From positions 86,762,890 to 86,826,889 of the forward strand of contig OY740774.1 in the NCBI GenBank assembly GCA_963513935.1: a stretch of 64,000 bases of DNA, in the 5' to 3' direction. Shown here piece after piece: positions 32,450-46,199 of the stretch. Made by a program: the position numbers and the translations under genes. Every line of letters starts with the position of its first letter. Positions within the stretch are counted from its first letter, which is position 1. This DNA comes from Aphrophora alni. Lineage: Eukaryota; Arthropoda; Insecta; Hemiptera; Aphrophoridae. The notes beneath the pieces are model-generated. The model saw nothing but the letters and a program-made list of their open reading frames with translations, was not told where the DNA came from and searched no databases.

Positions 32450-33874
32450 ATTTTTATTGCAGGCGGCATCTGCCGTTTCTCTTCATTTGTTTAACATGGT
32501 TCTATATTTATTATTTTATTCAAGTTATATTTTAAATAATTTATTTTTAGATTTCATGATTGATGTTTTTTATTTAGTTTAATTTAATTGGGATCATGAT
32601 ATCGTTACAACACTTATTTTTTAAATTATACAGTTACCTAATAATACTGTGTTATTCATTTAAAAGTTTAGTTTCTAGCCTGTTTTCTGTAAAGATTCGT
32701 TGAATGGAACAAATATGGAACAAATAAAATTTAACCAGAAATATGCCCACATTAATTCCGAACTAGAGGGGCAGATAAGTCATGTTTATGTTAAGTATAA
32801 AGGGTTAAAATGAAGTAACTATGTGGATCTATCTATCATTAGCCCTTGACAAATCAAAACATGTTGGATAGTAAATAAAAATAAATCAGGAAAAAAAATC
32901 TGTTACTGTATGCAAATTGTATGGTAATAAATATAAAAATGGCTTCAAATCGGCATACGTAAAGGCGAGCTCAATATATAAAAAAGTAACTTCCAATGAT
33001 ATTACTTAATTTTGTTAGAATATCTTGAAGTTGCCCACATCTTCGTTTAATATTAAAGATGTTTTGATATAAAAATAGCCAATTATCTTTGCTTTTTTCT
33101 GAAATAGATCTCACAAATCAGTAATGATAATATTGATTAAATAATAGCATTATTATATTTATCAGCTGTAATATACATAGCTGTGATGCATGATGTTTAT
33201 CAGATGTAATATACTCAGCTATAAAGAAAAATGGTAAATAAAGCAGGGAAAAATTGAACTATAAGAGCGATTCCTGACCTTTGTAGAATATCTATCAAAA
33301 TAATGAAGAATTTAGGTAAGTCTCCGACTCTAGACCTTTACTTGATTCATAAAAATCGTTTCTAAGATCTCAGAGTTATGAAAATGCTGCTTGTGTATTA
33401 CACGTATGAAACCTCATATCACTGAATAATAACAAAAATTAGATTATTGAATAAACAATTTTTTGACGTCCATTTATTCCCAAACAAAAACAAATAATTA
33501 AAATTTATAGAAACGTGAATCTTGAAATTTGAAATCATATCACTTCATCACTATAAATGTAGATTGATAATAGGGGTTCGTTCAAATCCAGTTGCAACAC
33601 TCGACTGCAGCGCTGTTATCAGCAGTGAATGGTTTCATAACCAAGTATAGTATAATAGTAAATTCAATTTATCTAATGGAAATATCTCTCAATTTATATT
33701 TCAAAAAAGTTTTAAACTAAAAGCTTTACCGTTTTGTAACTTGATTTATAAAAAATAAATGAATTTATAGATAGGAGTTTTCAGATAAAAGGGAAACGAC
33801 ATGGTTATTACTATAGTGGCACCCTAAAATTGAATTACCCTTAAGAGTCGCTCTAATGATGTCGTTCTATCCAC

Positions 33875-34020
33875 TTTTCATGTAATCTTGGGTTAGATCC
33901 CTCTCTCACATCTTTATTAATAGGTTTTTAATGACCATCTTTTGATCTTTTCCGACACTGACGCTATTAGAGTATTCGAGGGCTACAATTATTTATTTGT
34001 TCTTCTATTTCCATTTTTTT
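33875..34020 (+). repeat. Dispersed repeat F, copy 2
   Basis: Contains TTGGGTTAGATCCCTCTCTC, CTTTTGATCTTTTC, GACGCTATTAGAGTATTC and TTGTTCTTCTATTT in the same order as 7120-7270. Confidence 0.55.
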
Positions 34021-37000
34021 AAAGGATATGATTGTAGAGGTATTTTCGCCTTTAAACAAAAAGATAATATCACAGTATCCCATTATAACTAGGCCACTAT
34101 GTAGAGTCTTGAAATTGATTGTGAAAAATATTCTGTGATATTATACAGATATGATGTATGTTTAAAAATATCACCCTTACAAAATGAAAACTTGTTTAAA
34201 ATTTCTAATAAATCATTTCTTTGTAAAGGAATGAAAATGACAATAATTCTAAATTACATTTAATTAATAATGAACACTTTCTCTTTTTCTCTTTTTTACA
34301 AACCTAAAACTTTAATAGATATTATTGTCATAACTACATTGTCAATAACTATTTTAGGCTTTAAATACATGCTCTTGTAAAAATAAAAAAATTACACGAA
34401 TTTAAATATACTTTTTTAAAGACTAAGATCATTTTTAAACCTTATGTATATAATTATATAATTTTCTGTGTGTTTCTGAAGATGTACACTTTCAATATAA
34501 AATATTGTTTTAAGCCACTGCACTCTATGGGTGTACTTCTTCCTTAAGGAAGTAAGAATTCCAAAAACTTTTTTTCCTACATACATATTGTTTCCGAATC
34601 GATCTGCCATAGTTTTGTGAATTGATTCTGTATTTATAAAATAAGTTCCTTTAGGTTAATTTTCTATTTATTTGTCGTTTTACATTAAAACTCTAAAACT
34701 AATTTGACTATTAATAAAAAATTTTGCTTAACTAGTTTGCAGTTTAAAAACAAAATCTGATAATTCTGTGCCCTACAGTTTCACAATGACATTCATTAAA
34801 ATTTATTGCGAAAACAGTTGATTTTATAATCCCTTTTAATGCGATATTTTCATCTTTTTGTTTAGTATAAAAACACAGGACAATGAAAATAATTGATAAT
34901 TTACAGGAACACGTAAGATCTTTTTCTTGGTAACCCAGTACTCATCAGTCAATTCAATAACTATTTTAAAAATTTAATTTTAACTGATGGATAACTAAAA
35001 TAATCCAAATTACCGGGAATAGTTTAAAATATAATTGAGTTATTTTTTAACAAACAATAAAAATAAAGTTTACGTCTTATTTAATATTGAAACAACAAAA
35101 AAAAAATTTAAATGAGTGTTTTTTAAAATGTTTGTTTTCAAAAATATTTACTGAATTATATTTTGAAACGATTAATTAGAAAATTAGGGTTTTGTGATAC
35201 ACAAAAAACTAATAGTATAACACATTCTACAGAATTTTGCATTGATACCGGCTTTAGAGATATATCTATGTGTATTCAAACAACTTTCTTTATTTCAAAG
35301 TCCAGAATTAACTCCACAAATTTCACACACATTGTGAAACTCCCTGTTTTTAAAACTAGTTTTTTTTATAACATCCCTCATCGTCGTATTCGCAGTATCC
35401 TGATTGATTAAAAGTATTCATGGATAACATTCCCTACATCACGGGTCAAACACATATTGACTTTACAATTTTACTCAATCTGGTCTTCAGAATAAAATAT
35501 AAACAAATTAAAATTCAAATTTGTTCAATGTAAATATGTATTTTATTTGACCTTGTAGACTTAGAACTCCAATTTCAACTATACAACATTAAATTGAGTT
35601 CATATTAATTTAATTTATATTGCCTGAATTTATTTAGACTGGAAGGTGGATACGCTAAATACAAATTACGATCAGAAAATGTTAAAATAATTATTTATAC
35701 TATAATATTTTAGAAGGGGATTGAGTTAATTTTCCATGTTATTTTTAAATAAGGAAAACTTTTTTTTCTATTAAATTATAAAATTACACAAAATTTACAT
35801 AAACTCGTTAAATACGTTAGAAATAATATTCAAAAATTAATTCCATCTCTTAATAAATGGGTCCAATAATGCTGAGTTTTGCAGTTCCATCTTTCCCCAT
35901 TTAATATAAATTGCAAATCCAGTTCTATTATTTTTTATGAAGCAGTAGGTTTTATAAATTGGGTGATTGTAAATATTTTCTTGTTGGTTAAAGACGGAAA
36001 ATCTCTCGGTCATCATCGTCTTTAAAAACACATTACAGACACCTAGTCCTCGGATACCCTAATATCGTTGGGGTAGGAAATAAACAAGTGTTGATCAAGA
36101 GAGACCTACTGGTAAATATAAAAGGTAGGGTTCTAACCCAAGACTACATGGAAAATAAAATGTGTAGATACAGCTAGGATTCATAGGATTTGCTAAAACT
36201 GTATTCACTACAAATGAGCTTATGAGGGTGTTTATTTACTATTACAGTAGTACAACATAACAAAACAGTATCATATAAAAATATATATATATACTGTTAC
36301 TGAATTGTAATTACTTTCAAAATATATTTTTAGATAAAACGTTCTGTTAAACATTTTCAGAAATAACACAAAAACACTTAAACACATAGTTGGTGATATT
36401 AATGGGGATTTTTGGTAATTATTCTGTAAGAGGTTACCAGTTACAACGTAAACAAAATTAAGTACAAAAGTTGATTGTAACCAAATTTTCACTAATTTTC
36501 ACACTAGTGGTCGCATTTTCTGTTCAGTTTATACAAATTTGTAACAAAATACCTATAACTTTGAAGACAGTATGTTTAGTCAAACAAAATCGAAAATCTT
36601 GATTTCCTTTTTAAACTATTTTTTATAAAGTTATGTGATGGGTCTTAAAATTAACTGTCAACTAGTTTTCAAGGGCGTAATCATTTGGATATTCTCGAAG
36701 TCCAAAAGAGTTATGTTACAAAAACCTATATCTTTGTCCAGTTTTCTATGCAACGTTTTTAGTTAAACTACACAAGGTCACGCACTAAATTTTGAGGGAG
36801 GGTAAAAGTTTTTAACCACGTGAAAACCGCTACGTAACCACGCCGTTGGCACACAACTCCTGTGTAATTAGTTGATCGTTGTAAGTTCTCGGTTTAACTT
36901 ATTGTTTGTAATTCCTTCTGTTATGCAGTTCTGTGACGTATTTAATTATAGTTATGTTGAAATCTTCATCCCCAGGTTTCATATTTAGTTTGCTAGTTTT

Positions 37001-38343
37001 AGTTTAAGTATATGAAATGACACTTTTCTACTAGAAACGCTTGTTACCTTTTTTCACAATTCACATCGTCTACATTTATCACTTGATAGCAGGAGTTGAT
37101 TTAAAGTGTTGAAACGTTGTGTATTAATTTTCATAAACACAAATGTTAACAAATATTCGAATAGATATATTCAAAGCAGAATATACGTGTTATTTAATGG
37201 TTATATTTACAGAATAGTTTTACGTGACTATATATGTACATCAGAGAAAATGTGTAAAATGTTTGTACTCAGTTATTGTCCATAACATTTTGACAGATGC
37301 TATAGATTAATCTTGTCACCTGCCCAGTATTATATCCCAATCACTCTGAGAGACACATATCTGCTTGCCTCCTCTATTGTATTTGTGGTTACAGTTGAAT
37401 GTAATTAATTAATTGTTAAGATTAGCTGATGAAGATAACATTGACAAAGTAGACACGATCTACTTATCCTTGATCTCCGTAAGAGCGATCCTTAGATACA
37501 AGCAGATTAGGTTACAGCTACACAAACGCCATTCTCTGTTACTCATATACTCCTAAGTGTTTATACAATAGTCACCAACATTCAGAGTTAAGTAATGAGA
37601 ATATAAACTACCATGTAGAATGTAATAACTTACCAACAATATGTCCGCAACTTTGTGGTCAATTTCTAACAGAAATTGTGAAATCTGTAGATCCAATGGA
37701 TGTAAATCCTTTTCTACGAATACCTAAAACAAGCAACGTTTAATGATTTAGTGACATTGGAAATTTCTTTGATGGAAAGTGTTAAAGTGTAGGCAACATT
37801 TCTGATTGTGATTTATTTCACGTTTTAAATTAGTAGTGTATGGTACACCATGGTAACGATATCAGTGATTGGTAATAGGAACGCTTTTACTTTCCATCTT
37901 TTATTGTTTTAGTTGTTTGCTTTATATAGTTATTTTGCTTTTGAGGTGTAAATTATAGACGAATTTGCATAAGACTATGTCAAAAATGTGGTAGTGTTTA
38001 AATAAATACATAAATATCTGAACTTCAAAAATAAAAATAAAACTCTTTAAAAGGAGTTAAATAAAATTCTTAAAACAATTGACAACATTTTAAAGCCGCT
38101 AACCTGTGCTGATTTCCACGGAAGTCATATCTCTCAATGGTAATATTGCATGAACAATATAACAAAATAAATAATTCTAAAAAAACTCGGGACATAACAT
38201 GATTTCCATGATGTACCTACACGGAAAAGTCAAATTACTAGGTTGTTTTACTCCTTTTCTACAAAGTTCACTACTGTTTAAATTAGTCAAAACGTTTACG
38301 GATTTTCACTGTAAATCAAAGAACCATTGTCATCTTTAATTGG

Positions 38344-38370
38344 TTGGGTTAGGTTAGGTTAGCTTAGGTT
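38344..38370 (+). repeat. Short interstitial TTAGG run
   Basis: GGGTTAGGTTAGGTTAGCTTAGG carries three TTAGG repeats and one variant. TTAGG is the common arthropod telomere repeat. A run this short may be chance or a degenerate insertion. Confidence 0.4.
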
Positions 38371-38554
38371 TATAGTTGAGGTGGCCGCAGTCTGAAAACC
38401 AACCCTAGTAAGTTTCTTAGAAATCGCTTCAGAAAAACGTGAGTCAATATCATTAACAACAAGACAACCACCTGCGTTGTGAATCCACCCCGATTTATAA
38501 ATAAAAATTAAATTACAATAAATGGAATCATCTTTAGTAAGTGAAATTTTTAAT

Positions 38555-38790
38555 TACCAGTATGTTACCTATGGATGCAATGGAGAAAGGCGTTGGTGTA
38601 GCTACATTTGCTCATTGTTCTTTACTTGTATTTTACGCTAGGTTTGAATTTTCTTTCTGTTTGTTGCACGAAATTCAAGTGATCTACATAATGCATTTGA
38701 TGGATTTACTTAGTTCTGTTTTATTTAATCTAGAGAGTAATTAAGTATTTCCAGTTTCATTAGAGTTAAAAGCTATTTGAAAGCAGTTGC
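38555..38790 (+). repeat. Dispersed repeat C, copy 2
   Basis: Same family as 7815-8010 and 41625-41840. The 67-codon open frame at 38541-38744 lies within it and is not a gene. Confidence 0.6.
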
Positions 38791-41624
38791 CATTAAATAT
38801 GTTTAGGTTTTATTGATGTAGTTTATTGCATACTATTTAGCAATTGTAACTTTTTGCAACTCAGTTTGTTTTTCCCCGTTGCATTAAAATTTTTAATTTA
38901 GAACTCATTATTTAATTCTATAATACATGTTATGATTTAACTTTCCCTGTAATTTCTCCCCATTTATTTTTTTCAATATAATAGTGCAAGATCTACGCCA
39001 CAACAAAATTTAAAGTATGGAGTAATTTACACATCCTATAAGGAGTTCTTAGCATATTTGTATTCGCGATACTCAAATTGTGACCTTTAAACCTTATTTG
39101 ATTTTGTTCAAAAGATAATCTTTTCAAGAGTCACTTTCCATCTGAATCAAACGTTAAATATTTTCTATGTACAGAATGTTCAGAAAATACCGTGTCAAAT
39201 TTTAAGTAGTAGATATATAGGTTAAAATTTAAAAAAAGTTCCTAGAAATATTTCCTGAAAAGCTGCGTTGTACATCTGTCGGCTATTTTTATTTTTTTTT
39301 TGAAAAATAATTATAACTTTTAATATATTGAATAATTCGAGTCGAAATTTCATATACACATTTCACAAGCTATATTTTTTATCAATATATAAAGAATTAA
39401 AATGTTATCTTATAAATTGTCGAAACGGCGACTATATGAAATTTTTAACAATGAATATTTCTAAAACCATTAACTTTACAAAAAAATGTAAACTCCGCTA
39501 TTTTGGAAATAAAATTCTATTGATTAAAATTTAATATGAAAAACGTATATATATATATACTGTATATATATATATAAAAATTTCGATGCGAATTAGTATT
39601 AATTTGAAAAGATTTAATTATTTTGCAAAAATAAGAATCGCTAACAGATAAAAAACGAAGCATTTCCGGGCTTAGGTTTATAAAATTTTTAGTTTTAATT
39701 TTGACCCATATAACGATTACTAAAATTTGACGACATTTTCACAACACTTTATATATTATATACATTTATTTATTTGAAAATTAGGTAGAAGTCTTCAACT
39801 TATATTAGTATAAATCCGAAAATCATTACCATGAACGTTTGACTCTTTTCAACTACTTAGTGTTTTATCTCCTGGTCATGAATTAAGTATAATGAGGTAT
39901 TACGAACAATTTCGAAATAGTGATTGTAACAAATTGTATTTTCTATATTTTTTGTAACAAATTCTCGCCTATTATATCAGCTTTATTATTTTATCAACCG
40001 ACTGTGTTAATAATTTTCGTCCAAATATTCCAGACTTTAAAAACTAAACATTATTACTCATTTTATTTCTACTAAATTGAAATAAGAATTGACTAATTGG
40101 TATTAGTGAAGACTATTTTTTTAAAATAATAATAATAAAGATGACAAAATACTTTTTTTGTGAATCGTTGAAGTCATTATTATTTAACAGATATTTCTTC
40201 CGAAAGGTTCCTACGTAACATAGTTCGAGAACGGTTTACCTATATTAATAGAATGAGATAGACTAATAAGTAGAGAGAAAAATAAATAGTGAGAGAGTGT
40301 GTTAAGAGAAAGTGGAGAAGAGAGGTCAAAAGAGATAAATTTTTAGTTATCCTTAAAATGTATAGGTGATTATTACTAATTTTATTCCATACAGAAAACA
40401 ATTTAACACGATTAATTTTTTATTATTTTTTAAACATACAATAAGTGTGTTAACGACGAAACAGAATACATATCTTAACAAAGTTTTCATATTATAAATT
40501 CATAGAAGTTTAACATTTGCATGTAATATTTGCCTTCTCTCACGTCATTCCAGTGCAGTTGTTTTGTTGGTGTTTCGAAGAACACCAGTTTATAATTAGA
40601 ATAACGGTTTGGCGCTTATCATATATAATATAGAAACTGAACTCTACAAAAGTCTCATTTATGGTAATTATAAGTATAAAATATGCATAAGAGTTTTGTA
40701 AACAATAGACTTCTCTACTCAGAGAATACATTCAATAACGATCACAAGAAATGACAATAAATAATACCACAACTACTGTGCACCCCTCACGGGGAGAAAT
40801 AATAAAAGTGAGAAATAATTAAATTCTTTACATGTGGCTTGCTTCTTGTATTATGTTTGTGTAATTTAGCATTCGTTAGAATCTAGTAGTTGTAATTATT
40901 ATTCTGTAACCATCGAAGTATGTAAATCCTGAAATTATAAGGGCCTTATTATAAAATAAAAATAATAATCTATACGTGTTTGTTGTATTAATAACTTGAA
41001 ACGATAAAGATACAACTATTCTTTATTCTACTTTAATTCACATCGATGCATCTACATAATATTTTGAAGAAAATATTTTATATACATATAAATCGCAGTG
41101 GTCGTCTTTCAATTGTGATTAAAAGTTTTTGTTTTGTTCTGGTAAGAAAATATTAGGGAAACATTATATAAAAACAGTTGAAATTTCATTTTTCAATTAA
41201 AGTCTTTCTGACTTTTATATTTATACAATTATATGTGTTATTCTGAAAATGTGGTTTATTCCTAGTCGAAAAATCTCAATCTATTCCTTGGAAATGTAAA
41301 ATAACTGTTTGGAATGGTCGCCATTTCAATACAGAAAGTCAAATTTAAAAAAACCTCATGCATACATGGTCTGGCTCTAGTTGTAACATTCCTAAATTTC
41401 ATAACCAATATTAGAGTCCGTACTTGATTAATAAAAATAAAACTAAAACTTAATATAAAAAATAATCAATATTAGTCGCTTCGCTCGCCCAACAAACCAT
41501 GCACGACTTAAAACAAACCAATACGAAAATCCTTGCATTCTTTTATTTTCCAACCATGTATATCAAACTCACATAGGGTTACATTGGAACAACAATTTCT
41601 CCACTATTTTGTTCACTACCCGGA

Positions 41625-41840
41625 GGGATGTCTGTGATGGAGGGTTCGAAGAGCGTTATTTGTCCGTTTTGTCTTTTATCCACAGAATCATTTTTTTAAA
41701 TGTTTAATACAGATCGCTCCAGTGATCCATAAATTCATTTGTTAGATTTATTTAGATTTTATTTTATGTATTCTAGAGGCAAATCAACTAGTTACAGTAA
41801 AATTAGAGTTAAAAGCAGTTTGGAAACGATGGTGTACAAA
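41625..41840 (+). repeat. Dispersed repeat C, copy 3
   Basis: Shares CAGTGATC, TTTATTT, AAATTAGAGTTAAAAGCAGT and flanking blocks with 38555-38790. Confidence 0.5.
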
Positions 41841-41950
41841 AGTTTAGCAATTTCTGTTTACTATTGTAATCTGTTTGGGATCTTTATGTTGTGAAATATA
41901 TGAAAACTTGCTATTGTAGTTGTTACATTTGAAGAATAAAACTTGAAAAC

Positions 41951-42124
41951 AAATTCTCGCAAATAGCATATTTATTTATTCAAACGCGTTTTGAAAGACG
42001 ATGTCGCCATCTTCAGTGATGTACGAGCTACAATAACTAAATTATATCTGTAACTTGGACATCACTGAAGATGGCTAATTTCTAGTTGAAACGCGTTTGA
42101 TAAAACGTACTTTTTGTGAGAATT
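41951..42124. repeat. Inverted-repeat hairpin element
   Basis: Arms at 41951-42022 and 42060-42124 are imperfect inverted copies separated by 37 bp. The best-conserved parts are ACATCACTGAAGATGGC and the AAACGCGTTTGA next to it, and both outer ends read AATTCTC. CTGAAGA and GAAACGCG are compatible with hammerhead-type core elements seen at Penelope-like element termini, but pairing is only partial. It could be a small head-to-head repeat of that type. Confidence 0.55.
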
Positions 42125-42541
42125 CGAGATCGAGTTGTATTTTGTCGAGTATACCATATACAAGTCAAGCTCGATATTTATGTATGAGTTATTACATTGT
42201 TCTATAAATTTGTAAATAATATATTTTACATGGGCGTTTTCATGAAAATAATCTCCAATGAATCAACAACTACATGGCATTAGCAATCTTCTATTTACAG
42301 AGGTTAAGTCATTAAACATTGGTGTAATAGTGGCTATCTTCAAGTGACATAGATTTTTTTTAAATTCTAACTGCAGAGGGTATTTGACCAGAAGGACGAC
42401 CCACCTTAAGTGTAGTCTCTAAGGACCCAAATAAAACGTAGAGGTCGTCATCTCTCCAAAAATGACGGTTAATGAGTCATCGGTAAAAAATATTTAAAAA
42501 TAGGCCACGAACTGTTATGAAATACTTCATTTCTCAAAATT

Positions 42542-42544
<3 letters not shown>

Positions 42545-42635
<91 letters not shown>
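42545..42635. repeat. (TA)n microsatellite, about 91 bp
   Basis: Uninterrupted TA dinucleotide repeat of about 45 units. Confidence 0.95.
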
Positions 42636-42637
<2 letters not shown>

Positions 42638-44112
42638 CATTAAAACTTTAGTGAAATGTGAAGATTAAGGAGCCAAAACTTGCGAAATCAAATATAGTTA
42701 GCAAAACCCTAAAATAATCATGACTCCAGTCATTTAAACGTCAATTTAAATCAAAAGGATTTACAAACAGTGAACAAAGTTTATATTTAAAATATAAACA
42801 TATTTTTCAAAATCGGCGTTGAGGGTTAATTTCACTTTTTACAGACAACTACAGAAACGACATTTGGCTATGAACAGTTTTGTAGTTTATTTTGGTTAAC
42901 ATTCCAAATATAACTGGATATATGAGAAAGTTTGTGCAATCTATTTTTACCTTTAATTAGCCTTTAATGTTTCAGTTTTACATACTTCAGCGGTCGACGG
43001 ACGCTCACCTAGATCCACTGATGTTTATCATCTTCCTTCCGAACTCTGTAGTTACGTTGAACATTTTTTTAGCATCTCATTTAATCTGATCCCAGGATAT
43101 AAGTTTACCCATAAACATTTTACCAATCTTGTTGCAGAAGTAGACATCGATTTATTAACTATTTCTATTCCAAGTTTTAGAAGTTTTCTAAAATAAATTG
43201 AAAACATTAAAATGTTTGTGTTACCGAGAGGAGCTTGTATTAGTATAATTTTGACAAACACTGTCACGGTCATTTACATTAATAGAACTCTATGAAGAAA
43301 CATAAAGAAACAGACTTGATATAGGACCTGTATCTCTATAACACATTGGGGAGTTTAAGATTTGTAGTACAATAACAAAACTACCCTTGTCTACAATGTT
43401 GACCAAACTGAACAATAAATCTTTAGGAAACAACTGTTTGTGTCTAGACAAGAGTGTGTTCAGTAGGAAAGTAAACTAATTCACAAACATTATTTAAATT
43501 ATACAACCTGCGAGTCAAAATATTACTTTGATTGTAAAACCTTAATGATATTGGAGGTATTATTTTAATAAGTTATTATATGTAATGGTAATCACAGAGT
43601 AATAATTGCATATATCCCACCATTGGCGTCTGGTAAACTAAAAATTTATCGGAAAACCTTAACTAGGGACTCTTCCTTACTTTTTCATGGTAATGAAAAA
43701 TCCATTTTTTATATACTTGAAAAAATGGCCGTCATTAACCAAAATGGCGGAATACTTTAAAATTTCTTACGAAACTCGTTATACTATACGATGTTTTCAA
43801 ATTCTTCATAAAAACATAAGGCGTTTTTATACCTGTAATGTTTGGATAAACCCACTCGTCGAGGAGTTATAGATGCTTAAAATTAGGAAATCTGAAGTGT
43901 GAAGCGATTTCGGTTGGTGGTTTTTCGTACTTTCCATTGTTGAATAAAGTTAATAAGTCATTTAGGCATAGTATAGGAAGTGTAAACACAAATAAATGAC
44001 TAAAGGTAAAGTAAATATTTTGTTGGATTAATAATAATTAGTTAACCCTTTTGATCATGCACACTTTGATTTGCATCAGGAACACGTATTTTTTGCTAGT
44101 ACGCTGTTCTTA
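42636..44112. other. Intergenic DNA, no gene seen
   Basis: Contains a minus-strand copy of dispersed repeat D (43316-43465). The open frames at 43052-43273 and 43687-43872 have no recognisable domain. Confidence 0.5.
43316..43465 (-). repeat. Dispersed repeat D, copy 2 (inverted)
   Basis: The reverse complement matches 8338-8525 over CAATGTGTT, CTACAAATCTTAAACTCCCC and CAGTTTGGTCAACA. Confidence 0.65.
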
Positions 44113-44116
44113 TGAC
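44113..44116. repeat. 4-bp target duplication TGAC, left copy
   Basis: TGAC precedes the left LTR and recurs at 50003-50006 after the right LTR. Confidence 0.75.
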
Positions 44117-45984
44117 TGTTACCAGGGGACTTAAATTTAATAAAGGCGGAACCAAAATGGTAACAATGTTTGAAAAGAAAGATAAAAAAAAGACAAAGAC
44201 AAGTTTAATAATTAACAAGACTCAAGTTTATTGAACAAAAAAAAGAAATTTCGACGTTTCAGATTTTATCATTTACAACTGAGAAAGACATCCTGAGACA
44301 AAATTATCATAAACACCTTATGATTAACAATATTATATTTAAAAAAAGATTATACGCCCTTAAAGTGAAATATTATAATAAAAAAAAAATTAATCAATAG
44401 AGTCTGAAAATTTATCCCCCCCTTTTTTAGTTTATATATTTTATAGTTACAAAATTTAACAAAAGACAATGAGCACAGCTTAACAATTAGATGGATTATA
44501 ATTAATCCCAAAAAAAAAGATTATATGCCCTTAAATGTAAAATTTACAAAAATTAAAAAAAAGATGAAAAGATACTGATTTTTTATTCCCCCCCCCTTTT
44601 AACTTTATGAAATGATAGCTTTCTAAAACAGTTACATAATATTACTTATTTTATAAATTACTTAAATGCTATATTGGCCAATAAATATATATATATTTTA
44701 GATAAAGAATTTATTATAAAAAAGAGAAGTTTATTTAAAAAGAAAATTTTGAATATTAAGTTTTATTAATTGACGTCAATTATTTTAATTTAGACAATAA
44801 CCTCTGGGAGGCTGTTAGGACCGAAAGTTTGCATGCAGGCTCCACCCAATAATTTTTTATATATTTTATAATTAATTACACAAGTCTACATCTAAAAGAT
44901 AGTTTTTTTTTTTGAAAACATATTCGCTGAAATAGATTTAGGCACATATACAATATGAGTTTAATTAGAGTTCTATAAAGTTAGTTTTTTTTGTAACATC
45001 ACTTTTGTGCACGTGAAACTCTGAATCTATGTTGAAACAAAACGTGTTTTGTTAACAGGGCGAAACGTGTTCAGATCTTTAGCCGTGTTTCTTCTACCAG
45101 CATATTAGCTATGGCAAAAAACATGTTTTTTAGCGTCTTGTACAAAATCAGACATGTTTTAGCATTAATGTTCATTATTAAAGAAAATATCTGGTTTTTT
45201 GTCAAAATCAAAGAAAATTGATGGTATAACAGAAATTCGTTAAGATGGTACTTAAAAGCTTCTTAGATTATTATAAATCTATTTATATATATTTTAATTT
45301 TGTTTGAAACAAAGCTTGTATAAGACTTGCAAGGTCTGCAAAGTCTGTAAAACGAAATTTTCTGATTTAGAACAGATTTCTCCAATTGTTTTATATTTGA
45401 CATTTTCAATAAGATATTTTAATCATTCAAAGTTCAACATTAGTTTGCACTTATTTCACATAATTGTTCAAAACTCAAAATGTGCCTTTACAAGGTTTTG
45501 TAAAGTATGTTTTTTAAAAGTAAATTTTTATAATCACTCAGTTTCAAAAGAACATTGAATATTAAACAAAACATGAAATACATATTTTAAAAATACATGA
45601 TAATTAATAAATTGTTTTAAAGCATTAACAAAAATTTAATATATGATAAAATCTGTACCTGGAAAATCCTGTCGCAGTTCACGTAAGCTTGTGCCGTGAA
45701 AACGAAAATTTACTAAACATTATAGAACTAAAACGCACAAAACTTGTAGATTAACATTGCCAAAAAACTAGGGTTGAAATTTTGAAGTCCAAAAAAGAAA
45801 TTTTTCTCTAACGTAGCTGAATATGGATGTCAGACATTGTGTGACTACAGGTAGACTAGATAAAGGTTTTAGATCGGCTCGCTAACCAGCCGTTGTACTC
45901 TGTACTTAGATAGAGACGGAAGATAAGAGGCACGGCGAGTGGACTGCCGATAACAAAATGCAGATTTATTTTATGAATGCTACA
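44117..45984 (-). repeat. 3' LTR (left copy)
   Basis: On the minus strand it starts TGTAGCATTC and ends CCTGGTAACA. It contains the palindrome AATTGACGTCAATT (near 44769-44782), a CRE-type site, in the outer part. The 84-codon open frame at 45304-45558 begins at a non-ATG codon and recurs in the other LTR; it is not a gene. Confidence 0.9.
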
Positions 45985-45986
45985 GC

Positions 45987-45997
45987 TCTCCCCCCCC
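45987..45997 (-). other. Polypurine tract of the LTR retrotransposon
   Basis: On the minus strand GGGGGGGGAGA lies two bases before the 3' LTR, the expected place for the plus-strand DNA primer of an LTR element. Confidence 0.75.
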
Positions 45998-46030
45998 GAA
46001 AGACGGAGTTGGGGTGGAGTCAGAAAAGAG

Positions 46031-46170
46031 GCCAGAAGGGCCTCCCGCAAAATTTTGAAAAAGGGCCAGAAGGGCCTCCAAGAAAAGATAGAAGAAAGGG
46101 GCCAGAAGGGCCTCCTACAAGCTTCTGAAGAAAGGGGCCAGAAGGGCCTCCTACAAAATTTTGAAATCAG
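46031..46170. repeat. 34-36-bp tandem repeat in the LTR element interior
   Basis: Four units, each containing GCCAGAAGGGCCTCC, start at 46031, 46065, 46101 and 46137. In one plus-strand frame they encode repeated GQKGLLQ, and on the minus strand RRPFWPLSS. These open frames (45977-46180 and 45856-46197) arise from the repeat, cross the LTR boundary and are not convincing proteins. Confidence 0.8.
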
Positions 46171-46199
46171 GGGCACCTGATAGAAACAACGCTTCATAA

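Larger units (their letters stand above)
32450..41950. other. Intergenic DNA with dispersed repeats
   Basis: No gene recognised in 9.5 kb. It contains repeat F copies at 33875-34020 and about 35990-36165 (minus), repeat C copies at 38555-38790 and 41625-41840, repeat H at 40605-40675, a short TTAGG run at 38344-38370 and (TA)n near 39547-39577. Short open frames (34416-34610, 35163-35411, 35837-36031, 36271-36492, 39328-39534) are AT-biased and without domains. Confidence 0.5.

Noticed and set aside
45304..45558. 84-codon frame duplicated at 49322-49576
   Set aside because: Duplicated only because it lies in the LTRs. Non-ATG start, and opposite to the inferred transcription direction of the element.
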